A stretch of 39,306 bases of DNA. Source: CAYWVK01 sp964461865 (GTDB lineage: Bacteria; Patescibacteriota; Microgenomatia; Levybacterales; UBA12049). The notes beneath the pieces were generated by a model. The model searched no databases and was not told the origin of the DNA. It saw only the letters and a program-made list of their open reading frames with translations. The stretch is from positions 1 through 39,306 of the forward strand of contig CAYWVK010000002.1 in assembly GCA_964461865.1 (NCBI GenBank), written 5' to 3'. Both the position numbers and the translations under genes were made by a program. Positions 7,581 through 17,097 of the stretch are shown here, piece by piece. Numbering within the stretch: position 1 is the stretch's first letter; each line of letters begins with the position of its first letter.

Positions 7581-8855
7581 GTGTCAAATAAATTAAAGAA
7601 ATTTGAACAGACAATTTTTTACCTCTTAATATTGTTTTTGCCCACACAATTAGGATTTCATTTCTGGCCGGATTTTTCTTATGTTTATGGTTTAAGAATT
7701 GATTATCTTTCTCCAACTATTTATTTAACAGACATTTTAATTTTACTTTTATTAATTACGTTTCTTATTAAATGGTTTTTGTATAAGAAAAAAATTAATT
7801 TTAATAGTTTTAAAAAAAATAACTGGCTTTTTGTTTGGTTGTTTTTAATTATATCCGGAATAATTATCTCAAGGACTCCCCTGTTGGGTGCATATGGTTT
7901 ACTTAAGCTTTTGGAGTTTATTTTTTTCGGAATATATACGGCTAAAATTTTAAGCAATAAAAATGTTTTTAAAAAAACCGTATTGTTTTTAGCAATAGGG
8001 GTAATTTTTGAGGGATTATTGTCAGTTGGCCAATTTTATAATCAGAGTTCGTTAAATGGACTATTTTATTTTTTAGGAGAAAGAACATTTAGTGGACAAA
8101 CAATAGGAATTGCCAATGCCTCTTTAAATGGTCAATTAGTGCTTCGCCCTTACGCTACTTTTTCTCACCCTAATGTTTTGGCTTCATTTTTACTTTTATC
8201 CTTAGTATTTATTTATTTTGCCCCAAAATATAAAAGAAAAATTATTTATTATTTAGCTTTTGTTATTGGTTTAATTTCATTGATGCTAACAATGAGTAGG
8301 ATAGCGATTATTCTTTGCTTACTGTTAATATTTTTATTCGTAATAAAAAAAAGTTTAAAAAAAGAAACATTAATTTTATTACTTATCATTTTTTTAGTGA
8401 TAATTACTTCTCCTTTAAGATTTCGTTTTATAGGTATTGGTTTTGATGATTTAGCAATTACACAAAGATATGAATTAATGCAGGCTTCATTATTAATAAT
8501 AAAAAATAATTTTATTATTGGTACAGGAATTAATAATTACTTTATTCATTTAGCTGATTGCCTAACGGTTCAAAAAGAATTTTTCCTTCAACCTGTACAC
8601 AACATCTTTTTATTAATAGCAATGCAAACAGGATTTTTTGGTCTTGTTTTTTTTATGTGGTATTTAAAAAAAACCATTTATTTTATAAAAGAAAAAACAA
8701 AAGATAAAAAAGTTGTATTAGCTAAAACAATTTTATTTTGTTTAATTTTAACGCTTGGATTTTTTGATCATTACTTTTTAACTATTCAACAAGGACAATT
8801 ATTATTTTCCCTTACCTTCGGTTTCCTCTGGTCAGAGGTTAAGTCTTTCAGTTAG
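7581..8855 (+). CDS. O-antigen ligase/polymerase-like membrane protein (Wzy/WaaL family)
   Basis: This 424-residue, very hydrophobic protein has about ten or more predicted membrane helices. A large loop toward the C-terminus contains the Wzy_C-type region (RYELMQASLLIIKNNFIIG, then GINNYF and QPVHNIFLLIAMQTG). The His in PVHN followed by a hydrophobic helix is characteristic of ligases such as WaaL. It would polymerise or transfer lipid-linked glycans at the outer face of the membrane. It starts with GTG 2 bases after jag and is followed 9 bases later by a flippase, so the two probably form a surface-glycan unit. Ligase and polymerase cannot be told apart from sequence. Confidence 0.8.
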   Translation: MSNKLKKFEQTIFYLLILFLPTQLGFHFWPDFSYVYGLRIDYLSPTIYLTDILILLLLITFLIKWFLYKKKINFNSFKKNNWLFVWLFLIISGIIISRTPLLGAYGLLKLLEFIFFGIYTAKILSNKNVFKKTVLFLAIGVIFEGLLSVGQFYNQSSLNGLFYFLGERTFSGQTIGIANASLNGQLVLRPYATFSHPNVLASFLLLSLVFIYFAPKYKRKIIYYLAFVIGLISLMLTMSRIAIILCLLLIFLFVIKKSLKKETLILLLIIFLVIITSPLRFRFIGIGFDDLAITQRYELMQASLLIIKNNFIIGTGINNYFIHLADCLTVQKEFFLQPVHNIFLLIAMQTGFFGLVFFMWYLKKTIYFIKEKTKDKKVVLAKTILFCLILTLGFFDHYFLTIQQGQLLFSLTFGFLWSEVKSFS

Positions 8856-8864
8856 AATTAAATT

Positions 8865-10103
8865 ATGTATTTATTTAAAATAGCTAAAAATACTTTTTTT
8901 CAAGCCGTTGCTAAACTATTTTCCTCTTTTGTCGGATTTTTAATAACCATAATTATTGCTCGTTCTTTTGGGGTATTAGGATATGGTGATTTTATAAAAA
9001 TTACTGCATTTGTTGCTCCGTTTTATTTATTTGTAGATTTTGGCTTAAATGCTTTTTATCTTCAGCTAAAAAAAGAAGATGAAAATTATTCTCATTTTTT
9101 TTCATTAAGAATATTATTAGCTCTTATCGTTTTTATTTTATTAAACATCATAAATTTATTTCTTCCGTATGATCAGATTAGTAATATTGGTTACTCCCCC
9201 ATTGTAAAGTTTGGAATATTTATTTTTTCAATTTCAATATTTAGTCAGGCAATTATTTATTCATCATTAGCTATTTTTCAAAAAAAATTAAAGTATTTGT
9301 ACTACATGTTCTCAATAGTTTTGGGATCATTAATAAATTTAATACTTGTTTATTTTTTTACAATTACCCAAAGACCAATTATTTATATAATCATTGCCTT
9401 TGTAATAAGCAGTATTTTAACGGGAGCTTTAACTATTTTTTTTGCTAAGGAAAAAATAAAAAATTTAAGTATTAATTTTAATTTTTCAAAAAAAATCTTA
9501 AGACTATCTTTTCCGCTAGCATTAATGTTAATTTTTAATTTAGTTTATTTTAGAATAGACGCTATTATTTTAGCTTTTTTAAAATCAACAGCAGATGTTG
9601 GGATATATGGGTTATCATATAAGTTCTTTGATTTTCTAATTGCGCTACCGTTATTTTTATCAAATTCTCTTTATCCGATTTTACTTGAAAATCAAAAAAA
9701 TTTACGAAAATTTAAATCGATAGTTAAGAACTATAGCTTTGTTTTTGTAATTTCCGGTTTTGTTTTAATTTTACCTTTCTGGTATTTATCACCGCTTTTT
9801 TCTATTATTAATAAAGATTTTGTGATGTCGGTTTTGCCGTTTAGGATTTTACTTTTATCTCTTCCCTTCTTTTTCATCAGTAGTCTTTTGCAATGGGTGT
9901 TAATTGTTTTAAAAAAACAAAAATTTTTAATGTATTTGTATTTATCGGTTACAATTTTAAATATTATTTTAAATTTAATTTTTATTCCTAAATATTCATA
10001 CATCGCATCTGCTACAATAACAATTGTTTCAGAAGCATTAATTGTTGTTATATTATTAATAAAATTTTTTGATACCAAAAAATTATTAGAAAGGGGAATG
10101 TAA
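8865..10103 (+). CDS. Polysaccharide flippase (Wzx/MOP superfamily)
   Basis: The 412 residues form about twelve hydrophobic helices. The N-terminal pattern (KNTFFQAVAKLFSSFVGFL, IIARSFGVLGYGDFIK) is that of polysaccharide_synt proteins, where A.R.LG...YG is conserved. These transporters flip lipid-linked oligosaccharides across the membrane. The neighbouring ligase-like gene supports this. The exact glycan is unknown. Confidence 0.85.
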   Translation: MYLFKIAKNTFFQAVAKLFSSFVGFLITIIIARSFGVLGYGDFIKITAFVAPFYLFVDFGLNAFYLQLKKEDENYSHFFSLRILLALIVFILLNIINLFLPYDQISNIGYSPIVKFGIFIFSISIFSQAIIYSSLAIFQKKLKYLYYMFSIVLGSLINLILVYFFTITQRPIIYIIIAFVISSILTGALTIFFAKEKIKNLSINFNFSKKILRLSFPLALMLIFNLVYFRIDAIILAFLKSTADVGIYGLSYKFFDFLIALPLFLSNSLYPILLENQKNLRKFKSIVKNYSFVFVISGFVLILPFWYLSPLFSIINKDFVMSVLPFRILLLSLPFFFISSLLQWVLIVLKKQKFLMYLYLSVTILNIILNLIFIPKYSYIASATITIVSEALIVVILLIKFFDTKKLLERGM

Positions 10104-10105
10104 AC

Positions 10106-10528
10106 ATGAATGAATTATTTATCTATACAGACGGTGGATCAAGAGGAAACCCAGGGCCATCAGCGGTCGGTGTTTATATTACTGATGAGAAAAAAGTAGA
10201 AATTGCTGCGATTGGTAAAAAAATAGGACATGCCACAAATAATATTGCAGAATACAAAGCAGTAATTACTGCTTTAGATTGGCTAATTGAAAAAAAAGAT
10301 GAATTAACTAAAATAACAAAAATACATTTTTATTTAGATTCTAAATTAGCATGTTCCCAGATAACAGGAGTTTATAAAATTAAAAATGCAGCATTAAGAG
10401 ATTGTTTATTTTTAGTTAGAGAAAAAGAAGCGCAAATTAAAAAACCAATTATTTATACATTTATTCCACGAGAAAAAAATGAAATGGCAGATCTTCTGGT
10501 TAATAAAGCGCTAGACAACACCCTCTAA
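10106..10528 (+). CDS. rnhA: Ribonuclease HI
   Basis: The 140-residue protein shows the four acidic residues of the RNase H active site: Asp in FIYTDGGSRGNPGPSAVG, Glu in NNIAEYKAVI, Asp in YLDSKLACSQ and Asp in NEMADLLVNKAL. It degrades RNA in RNA-DNA hybrids. The style (SRGNPGPSAVGVYI, NNIAEY) is that of the YpeP/archaeal type I group rather than E. coli RnhA. It starts 2 bases after the flippase stop. Confidence 0.92.
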   Translation: MNELFIYTDGGSRGNPGPSAVGVYITDEKKVEIAAIGKKIGHATNNIAEYKAVITALDWLIEKKDELTKITKIHFYLDSKLACSQITGVYKIKNAALRDCLFLVREKEAQIKKPIIYTFIPREKNEMADLLVNKALDNTL

Positions 10529-10547
10529 TCTAAACTAAAATAAAGTT

Positions 10548-13247
10548 GTGAATAAACCTGCCTTAATTAGTGAAAAAATTCATGAAACCCTAGATCAGCC
10601 GATTTTAGTAATAGATAAAAAGGGTGTTATTGGCACCGAGTTGATAAGGCAATTAAAAAACGAAGGTTTAGTAATATACGTTAGCGAAAAAACCCCGGAC
10701 ATAGAAGAAATTAATAGCAATAATATAATTCATATTCCGTTTCAAAAAAAAATTCCCACAATCCCGGAGAATAATTATTCATACATTTTTGTTGTTGATG
10801 ATAACGATGTTTTAAGGGAAGCAACATCTTCTATTTTAAAAAAAGCAGAAGGCGATCATTCAACGTTAATTTTTATCTCTTCTCTTTTAAATTACGATGA
10901 AAAACTAATTACGGAAATTAAAAACTATAATAGGCTAACAAAAGTTATAATTTACGGAGATTTATTCAGTAACGTTTTAATAGAGAGCAGAAGTTCAACC
11001 GTAAACAAATTAATTTATGAAGCAAAAACCTACGGAAAAATAGAAATAGAAGGGGATGGAACAAGAACTCTTTACCCGATTTTTATTAACGATTTAATTA
11101 GGGGGATATTAGAGTCGGTATTCGGTTCACATAGGGAGGAAAAAATATTTTATCTTTACCACCAGCATGGGATAACTCATTTAAGCTTTGCCCATATGTT
11201 ACAGAAAAAATATCCTTGGATAAAAACAGATTTTATCAAGGAAAAAAATAAAAATTGCATAATACACCCGTCTTGGGAGGGAAATTATTCAATTGCCAAA
11301 AATTTCGATTTAGAAAAAAACATTAATGAAATAAGTTTTGAAGAAAATCAAATTTTATCCGAGAGAAAAAAGATAAAAATAGACAAAAAGAAAACAGAAA
11401 AAAGGGGTAAAAAATTTCCGATTCTAACATTAGTATTTTTTCTTGTTTTATTTATTTTGCTTCCTTTAGTAAGTACGCTTTCTTTGTCTTTTTTGGGCGT
11501 AAACCTTTTAAAAAGTGCAAAAGAAAATTTTGTAAAAGGAGATATTGAGAAAGCATTAAAGCAAGCTGAGATTTCAAAAAAAACATTTTCCTATGCAAGC
11601 AGTTCATTAAAACCGCTTGAATATGAACTAGCTTTTATTAAACAAAAAGAACGTGTTGAGTTTTTAGGAAAAGATATAGAAACAGGGAAAAATATTTCTT
11701 CTGCAGCAATATCTTTTTTTAAAGCTTCAAAAATTTTCCTAGATGTTTTAAATGGGAAAGCAAAAAATCCAAAAGACGAATTTATTAATGGTACCAATTT
11801 AATAAAAGATGCAATTACTATTTTGCAGAAAGAAAAAAACAAAAACAATTTAATTGAAGAATTTGATAAAACAATTGAAGAGTCTTTAAATTTTGCCTCC
11901 TTAACAATTGATATGTGGCCAACGTTAATGGGATTTGATGATAAAAAAACATATCTTGTTTTGCTGCAAAATAACATGGAATTAAGACCGGGAGGAGGTT
12001 TTATCGGTTCTTATGCTACTTTAACCCTTGATGAAGGCAGGGTAACTAATTTTCAAATAAACGATGTGTACAATGCAGACGGACAATTAAAGGCGCACAT
12101 AGAACCACAATACGCAATAAGAAGATATCTAAAAGAGAAACATTTATATTTAAGAGATAGCAATTTTGACTTAGACTTTAGAAATGTTGCATCTGTTTCT
12201 GCTTTGCTTTTTAATCTTGAAACAGGTGAAAAGGTAAATGGAGTAATAGGAGTAGATTTAAGTTTTGTTAAAAATCTTTTAAACACAATAGGGGAAGTAG
12301 AGGTTATAGATTATAACGAAAAGGTTAATTCGGAAAATCTCTTTTATGTTACCGAATCACATGTTGAAAAAGGCTTTTTCCCGGGATCTACTCAAAAAAA
12401 AGATTTCTTAGGCTCTTTATATAATTCTATACTTTCAAAATTTACTCAAGAAAAAGAAATTTCATATTTTAAATTACTATCAGGAATAGTAAAGTCAGTC
12501 GAAGAAAAACACCTGCTTTTTGCTTTTAGTAACCCAAGCATACAAAACCTTTTTACTGTTAATGGTTGGTCATCATCGCTTTGGGATGAAAGAAAAGATG
12601 CCCCTCAAGTTATAAATGATTTTATTGGTATTAATGAATCAAATTTTGGTGCAAATAAGGTTAATTATTTTATTTCAAGAAGTGTTTCGCAAAGAGTAGA
12701 AATTACAAACGAGGGGAAAATAATTGAGGAAATTACTCTTTCGTATAAAAATACAAGTGATGGTAAATGGCCGGGAGGGGATTATAAAAACTATTTAAGA
12801 GTAATTCTTCCATATAAAGCAGAAATTGAATCAATAACCATAAATGATGAGAAACAAAAAATAATAGATGCCATAACTGATCCATCAATGTATGAAAAAA
12901 CAGATTTTAAAGAACCAGTTGGTTTAGAAGTGGAGAAAACAACAGAACAAGAAAAAGATGTTTTCGGATTTTTAATAACAGTTCCTAAAGGGGAGCTTTT
13001 GAAGGTATCAATTAAATATTCTTTAATAAAAGAGATAGATGTAAAAAAATCATCTTTTACTTATGATTTAAGATTAATTAAACAATCCGGAATAGATAGT
13101 TTTCCCTACGACTTATTGGTTAAGTACCCAAAAGATTACCAAGTTTTAAAAGAGTCAAAAGGAATGGTTAGTACAAATAGTCAATCGTTATATGAAACAA
13201 GTATCACTAAAGATGAAGATGTGTCAATCTCATTTAGAAAAAAATAA
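10548..13247 (+). CDS. Epimerase-like domain fused to a membrane helix and DUF4012
   Basis: Three parts are visible in 899 residues. Residues 1-260 resemble an NAD-dependent epimerase/extended SDR fold (PILVIDKKGVIGTELIRQL in place of a clean GxxGxxG, and GDGTRTLYPIFINDLIRGI, as in sugar epimerases). A Lys-rich linker and one transmembrane helix follow (about 290-325). The large outer part contains DUF4012, with NNMELRPGGGFIGSYATLTL. DUF4012 proteins are common in CPR and some actinobacterial genomes and have no proven role; a link to surface glycans is suspected from context. The nucleotide-binding loop is degenerate and no YxxxK is obvious, so the epimerase part may be inactive. The GTG start lies 6 bases after a TAAAAT -10 box (10536-10541). 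Confidence 0.75.
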   Translation: MNKPALISEKIHETLDQPILVIDKKGVIGTELIRQLKNEGLVIYVSEKTPDIEEINSNNIIHIPFQKKIPTIPENNYSYIFVVDDNDVLREATSSILKKAEGDHSTLIFISSLLNYDEKLITEIKNYNRLTKVIIYGDLFSNVLIESRSSTVNKLIYEAKTYGKIEIEGDGTRTLYPIFINDLIRGILESVFGSHREEKIFYLYHQHGITHLSFAHMLQKKYPWIKTDFIKEKNKNCIIHPSWEGNYSIAKNFDLEKNINEISFEENQILSERKKIKIDKKKTEKRGKKFPILTLVFFLVLFILLPLVSTLSLSFLGVNLLKSAKENFVKGDIEKALKQAEISKKTFSYASSSLKPLEYELAFIKQKERVEFLGKDIETGKNISSAAISFFKASKIFLDVLNGKAKNPKDEFINGTNLIKDAITILQKEKNKNNLIEEFDKTIEESLNFASLTIDMWPTLMGFDDKKTYLVLLQNNMELRPGGGFIGSYATLTLDEGRVTNFQINDVYNADGQLKAHIEPQYAIRRYLKEKHLYLRDSNFDLDFRNVASVSALLFNLETGEKVNGVIGVDLSFVKNLLNTIGEVEVIDYNEKVNSENLFYVTESHVEKGFFPGSTQKKDFLGSLYNSILSKFTQEKEISYFKLLSGIVKSVEEKHLLFAFSNPSIQNLFTVNGWSSSLWDERKDAPQVINDFIGINESNFGANKVNYFISRSVSQRVEITNEGKIIEEITLSYKNTSDGKWPGGDYKNYLRVILPYKAEIESITINDEKQKIIDAITDPSMYEKTDFKEPVGLEVEKTTEQEKDVFGFLITVPKGELLKVSIKYSLIKEIDVKKSSFTYDLRLIKQSGIDSFPYDLLVKYPKDYQVLKESKGMVSTNSQSLYETSITKDEDVSISFRKK

Positions 13248-13287
13248 TAAATTTTTAACAAAGCTATGATAGAATAGAAAAATTAAA

Positions 13288-15414
13288 ATGGATAAAGTTT
13301 ATAAAAATCAAGAAGTTGAGGAAGAAATATATAAAGAATGGGAGCAGAAAGGTTTTTTCAAGCCGGAGATAAACCCAAAGGGAAAACCATATTCAATTAT
13401 TCTCCCTCCGCCAAATGCTAATGCGCCACTTCATTTCGGACACGCAATGTGTGTAATTGAGGATATCTTAATTAGGTTTTCCAGAATGAAAGGAGATAGG
13501 GCACTTTGGCTTCCGGGAGCAGACCACGCAGGGTTTGAAACACAGTTTGTTTTTGAAAAATATCTTCATACACTGGGTAAGACAAGGTTTGATTATAAAA
13601 GAGAAGAGTTATACTCAGAGATTTTAAACTTTGTGCAAAAAAACCGCCCGATCATGGAAAATCAATTAAAAAAACTTGGTTTTTCACTTGATTGGGAAAG
13701 AAAAAAGTTTACCCTGGATAAAGATATTATTGAGGTTGTTTATGGGACATTTAAAAAATTATTCGATGAGAACCTGGTTTATAGAGAAAAAAGATTAGTT
13801 AATTATTGTACGTTTGATGGTACATCATTTTCGGATTTAGAAGTTATTTATGAAGAAAAAAAAGATCCGCTTTATTACATAAAATATGGACCGCTTGTTT
13901 TAGCTACGACAAGGCCTGAGACAAGATTTGGAGACACGGCACTTGCAGTAAATCCAAAGGATAAGCGTTATCAGAAATATATCGATAAAGAAATAGAAAT
14001 TGAAACTCTTTTGGGAAAAGAAAAGATTAAGGTAATTGCGGATAAAATGGTTGATCCAGCCTTTGGTACAGGCGTTGTAAAAATTACCCCTGCGCATGAT
14101 TTTGATGATTTTGAAGTTGGAAAAAGACACAATTTACCAATGGTTCAGGTAATAAATCATGATGGAAAAATGAATGAAAAAGCCGGTAAATATGTTGGTC
14201 TTTACGCAAGACAAGCAAGAAAGGCAGTGGTTGAGGAAATGCAAAAAAAGGGATTGATAGAAAAAATAGATGAAAATTATCGACACAGAGTAGGACTTTG
14301 TTATAAATGTAAAAATCCAATTGAGCCACTTCCTTTAGAACAGTGGTTTATTAAAACAAAACCTTTAGCAAAGCCGGCTATAGAAGCAGTAAAAAGCGGA
14401 GAAATAAAAATATATCCTAAAAGTTTTGAAAAACTATATCTTCAGTTTTTAGAAAACATTCATGATTGGAATATATCAAGACAAATTGTTTGGGGGATTA
14501 GGATTCCGGCATGGAAATGTAATAAGTGCAATGAATGGATGGTAACAAATGGTAATAAGCCTAAATTTTGTAAAAATTGTAACTCAACTGAATTAAAACA
14601 AGACGATGATACGTTTGACACTTGGTTTTCATCCGGTCAGTGGCCATATGCAACTTTAAAAACAACTGACAGCCTTGATTTTTATCCAACTACGGTTATG
14701 GAAACAGGATATGACATTTTACGCTGGTGGGTAGCAAGAATGGTAATGCTTGGACTATATATTAATCCTGAAAAAGTGCCTTTTGAAAATGTTGTCTTGC
14801 ATGGATTAGTAAATGACCCGCTTGGTAAAAAAATGAGCAAAAGCAAGGGTAATGTAGTTGACCCATTGGAAACGGTTGATAAATATGGAGCAGATGCGGT
14901 AAGGCTGGCCTTGGTTTTTGGAGCAGCACTGGGGAATAATCAATCTCTTTCTTACCCAAAACTTTCGGCAATGAGAAATTTTACCAATAAATTATGGAAT
15001 ATCGGTCGTTTTATTGAAATGAAAAGATTAACAAAGGAAATTACGCTTAAGTCTAGCTTTGAAGACTTACTTAAAAGTGTAAAACATAAAAATGATAAAG
15101 ATATGATTTTAAAAACTAAAGAGCTAACAGAAAAGATAACTAAATTGAATGAAAATTACGACTTTAACCACGCAGCCCAAACATTATATGATTTTATCTG
15201 GCATGAATTTGCAGATATTTATATTGAAGACATAAAGTTAAGATTGGATAAAGATTCAGGAATTATCCTAAATAGTCTTTTTCATATTCTTTTAAAACTT
15301 TTACATCCCTTTGCTCCTTTTATTACAGAAGAGATTAATAAAAGGTTATTTGATAAAAATAATTATTTAATTATCTCTAAGTGGCCAGAGGCAAAAAATG
15401 AAGAAAAAAGCTAA
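13288..15414 (+). CDS. valS: Valyl-tRNA synthetase
   Basis: This class Ia synthetase has the HIGH signature as HFGH in PPPNANAPLHFGHAM (about residues 41-55) and KMSKS in KKMSKSKGNVVDP (about 513-525). The ValRS-specific WLPGADHAGFETQ and the editing-domain TTRPETRFGDTALAVNP are both present. A zinc-binding insert is seen in CNKCNEWM and FCKNCNS. At 708 residues it is shorter than the usual 850-950: it ends after the anticodon-binding domain and lacks the C-terminal coiled-coil arm that contacts the tRNA elbow. A TAGAAT -10 box lies at 13270-13275. Confidence 0.95.
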   Translation: MDKVYKNQEVEEEIYKEWEQKGFFKPEINPKGKPYSIILPPPNANAPLHFGHAMCVIEDILIRFSRMKGDRALWLPGADHAGFETQFVFEKYLHTLGKTRFDYKREELYSEILNFVQKNRPIMENQLKKLGFSLDWERKKFTLDKDIIEVVYGTFKKLFDENLVYREKRLVNYCTFDGTSFSDLEVIYEEKKDPLYYIKYGPLVLATTRPETRFGDTALAVNPKDKRYQKYIDKEIEIETLLGKEKIKVIADKMVDPAFGTGVVKITPAHDFDDFEVGKRHNLPMVQVINHDGKMNEKAGKYVGLYARQARKAVVEEMQKKGLIEKIDENYRHRVGLCYKCKNPIEPLPLEQWFIKTKPLAKPAIEAVKSGEIKIYPKSFEKLYLQFLENIHDWNISRQIVWGIRIPAWKCNKCNEWMVTNGNKPKFCKNCNSTELKQDDDTFDTWFSSGQWPYATLKTTDSLDFYPTTVMETGYDILRWWVARMVMLGLYINPEKVPFENVVLHGLVNDPLGKKMSKSKGNVVDPLETVDKYGADAVRLALVFGAALGNNQSLSYPKLSAMRNFTNKLWNIGRFIEMKRLTKEITLKSSFEDLLKSVKHKNDKDMILKTKELTEKITKLNENYDFNHAAQTLYDFIWHEFADIYIEDIKLRLDKDSGIILNSLFHILLKLLHPFAPFITEEINKRLFDKNNYLIISKWPEAKNEEKS

Positions 15415-15811
15415 TAAATTCCCGAATATATCCCGATTTTTTACCGAAAACTTAAAAAAAAACCTTTTAAAAAATAAACAAAAAAATACGTTGTTAAAAA
15501 GACTTTTTTTAAGCATATTAATTATTGTTTTATTTTTATTTATTGTATTTATGGTAATTGATTTAAGACAAAAAACATTTATTGCTCAAGATCTTGATTA
15601 TAAACATGAGGAAATCTTAAAAGACATAAAGGAATGGGAAAAAGTGGTTAATAAATATCCTGATTATAAAGATGGGTATTTACAATTAGCGATATTGGAG
15701 CTTAAAAGAAAAAATTTTAATATGTCTAAATTATATTTAGAAAAAGTATTTAATCTTGATCCTAATTCAAAAGAGGGAAGACAGCTTGAGAGCTATTTAA
15801 ATAAGTATTAA
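15398..15811 (+). CDS. Membrane-anchored TPR-like protein
   Basis: This 137-residue protein has a basic N-terminus, a single strong membrane helix (LFLSILIIVLFLFIVFMVI) and a C-terminal pair of helix-turn-helix TPR units (YPDYKDGYLQLAILELKRKN, then MSKLYLEKVFNLDPNSKEG). TPRs mediate protein-protein contacts. The gene overlaps valS by 17 bases, so it is probably co-transcribed with it. Its stop overlaps the rplY stop on the other strand by 4 bases. The partner is unknown. Confidence 0.7.
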   Translation: MKKKANKFPNISRFFTENLKKNLLKNKQKNTLLKRLFLSILIIVLFLFIVFMVIDLRQKTFIAQDLDYKHEEILKDIKEWEKVVNKYPDYKDGYLQLAILELKRKNFNMSKLYLEKVFNLDPNSKEGRQLESYLNKY

Positions 15812-16515
15812 CTTTCCTTTTCTTCGTTTTGTGGTTTTTCCGCTTCAGTTTGTTCTTCTTTTTGTTCACCAGCTTCGCCTTCTTTTGCTTCTCCCTCTGC
15901 TGTTTCTGCCTTGGCTTCTTCTGCTTTAGCAGCTTCTTCCGCTGCTTGTTCCTGAGCTTCTTTACTGACTAATTCGGCAATTTTTACTACTACTTGTGTA
16001 GGATCGGTTAATACCTCAACGCCTTCAATTGTTTTTAACTCACTAACTGTTAATTGTTGATTTATTTCTGCTAGATTTTCAACGTTTAATTCAATATTTT
16101 CAGGTAGGGCTTCTGGTAATGCTTCAACTTCAACTTCAGCTAAAACTTGCATTAAGATACCAATTTTTTCAGTTACTGCTTTTGCTTCACCTGTTAATAC
16201 GATTGGAATCATTGCTTTAACTTTTTCCTTAAGATCAACTTTGTAAAAATCAGCGTGTAAAATATTTCGTTTGTAATCTGAGGCAATATTATGAATAAGA
16301 ACAGGAAGTATTTTATCTTTTAATTGAAGATCAACTAAGCCTGTTTCTCCGACTTCTTTATATACTTTATCAAAGTCTTTTTTTGCAACTTGTACAGCAG
16401 TTGATTTAATATCTTTCCCGTAAATATTTCCCGGTAAGATATCGTTTTTTCTTAAAGCTTTAATTTTCTTGCCAAAAATCTTTCTCTCTTCAACAATTAA
16501 TTTCGGATGTTTCAT
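15808..16515 (-). CDS. rplY: 50S ribosomal protein L25/general stress protein Ctc
   Basis: The first 90 residues match the 5S-rRNA-binding L25 domain (LIVEERKIFGKKIKALRKND, LPGNIYGKD, VDLQLKDKILPVLIHN), followed by the TL5/Ctc C-terminal beta domain (KAMIPIVLTGEAKA, VEVEALPEALPENIELNV). The last 50 or so residues are an Ala/Glu-rich acidic tail, common in long L25 proteins. The promoter is clear: TTGTTA, 17 bases, TAAAAT on the minus strand, ending 9 bases before the ATG. Confidence 0.92.
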   Translation of the reverse strand: MKHPKLIVEERKIFGKKIKALRKNDILPGNIYGKDIKSTAVQVAKKDFDKVYKEVGETGLVDLQLKDKILPVLIHNIASDYKRNILHADFYKVDLKEKVKAMIPIVLTGEAKAVTEKIGILMQVLAEVEVEALPEALPENIELNVENLAEINQQLTVSELKTIEGVEVLTDPTQVVVKIAELVSKEAQEQAAEEAAKAEEAKAETAEGEAKEGEAGEQKEEQTEAEKPQNEEKES

Positions 16516-16524
16516 AACCTTTGT

Positions 16525-16566
16525 ATTTTACGATAAATTGTTAAAATTAACAAGATTAATTATAAT
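16525..16566. promoter_or_regulatory. Divergent promoters of rplY and ruvC
   Basis: On the minus strand TTGTTA (16548-16553) and TAAAAT (16525-16530) are 17 bases apart and serve rplY. On the plus strand TATAAT at 16561-16566 ends 14 bases before ruvC. The two promoters lie back to back within 65 bases. Confidence 0.6.
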
Positions 16567-16580
16567 GAGTTAAATTTCAT

Positions 16581-17051
16581 ATGAAAATACTAGGAATTGA
16601 TCCAGGCATTGGACGAATGGGATTTGGAATAATTGAGACACAAAAAGGTACGGCAACAATGCTTAATTGTGGTTGCTTGGAAACAAGCAGCAAAAAAGAA
16701 ACTCCGCAAAGATTGGTTGAGATACATAGTAAAATTCTAAATCTAATTGATAAATATAAACCGGAGGTATTGGCAATAGAGGAATTGTTTTTTAATAAGA
16801 ATTCAAAAACAGCTTTTGTTGTCGGTCAGGCAAGGGGAGTAATATTGCTTGCAGCTTGTCAAAAAAAACTAAAAATACATATCTATACTCCGCTTCAGGT
16901 AAAAATTTCAGTTACCGGTTATGGAAGAGCGGAAAAACAGCAAGTCGGTAGAATGGTTAAAGCAATTTTAAAACTAAAAGAAGTACCAAGGCTTGATGAC
17001 ACCTCAGACGCCCTGGCAGTAGCTCTAACTTGTGCATTCTATAGAAAATAG
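16581..17051 (+). CDS. ruvC: Holliday junction endonuclease RuvC
   Basis: This 156-residue RNase H-fold nuclease shows the acidic active site: Asp in ILGIDPGIGRMGFG, Glu in LAIEELFFNKN, and the Asp pair in RLDDTSDALAVALT. It cuts four-way junctions that RuvAB has migrated. RuvA and RuvB follow, so the complete resolvasome is encoded together. Confidence 0.96.
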   Translation: MKILGIDPGIGRMGFGIIETQKGTATMLNCGCLETSSKKETPQRLVEIHSKILNLIDKYKPEVLAIEELFFNKNSKTAFVVGQARGVILLAACQKKLKIHIYTPLQVKISVTGYGRAEKQQVGRMVKAILKLKEVPRLDDTSDALAVALTCAFYRK

Positions 17052-17097
17052 TCAAAAGGCAAAACTTCTTATGTTATAATCAAAAAGATTTAAATCT

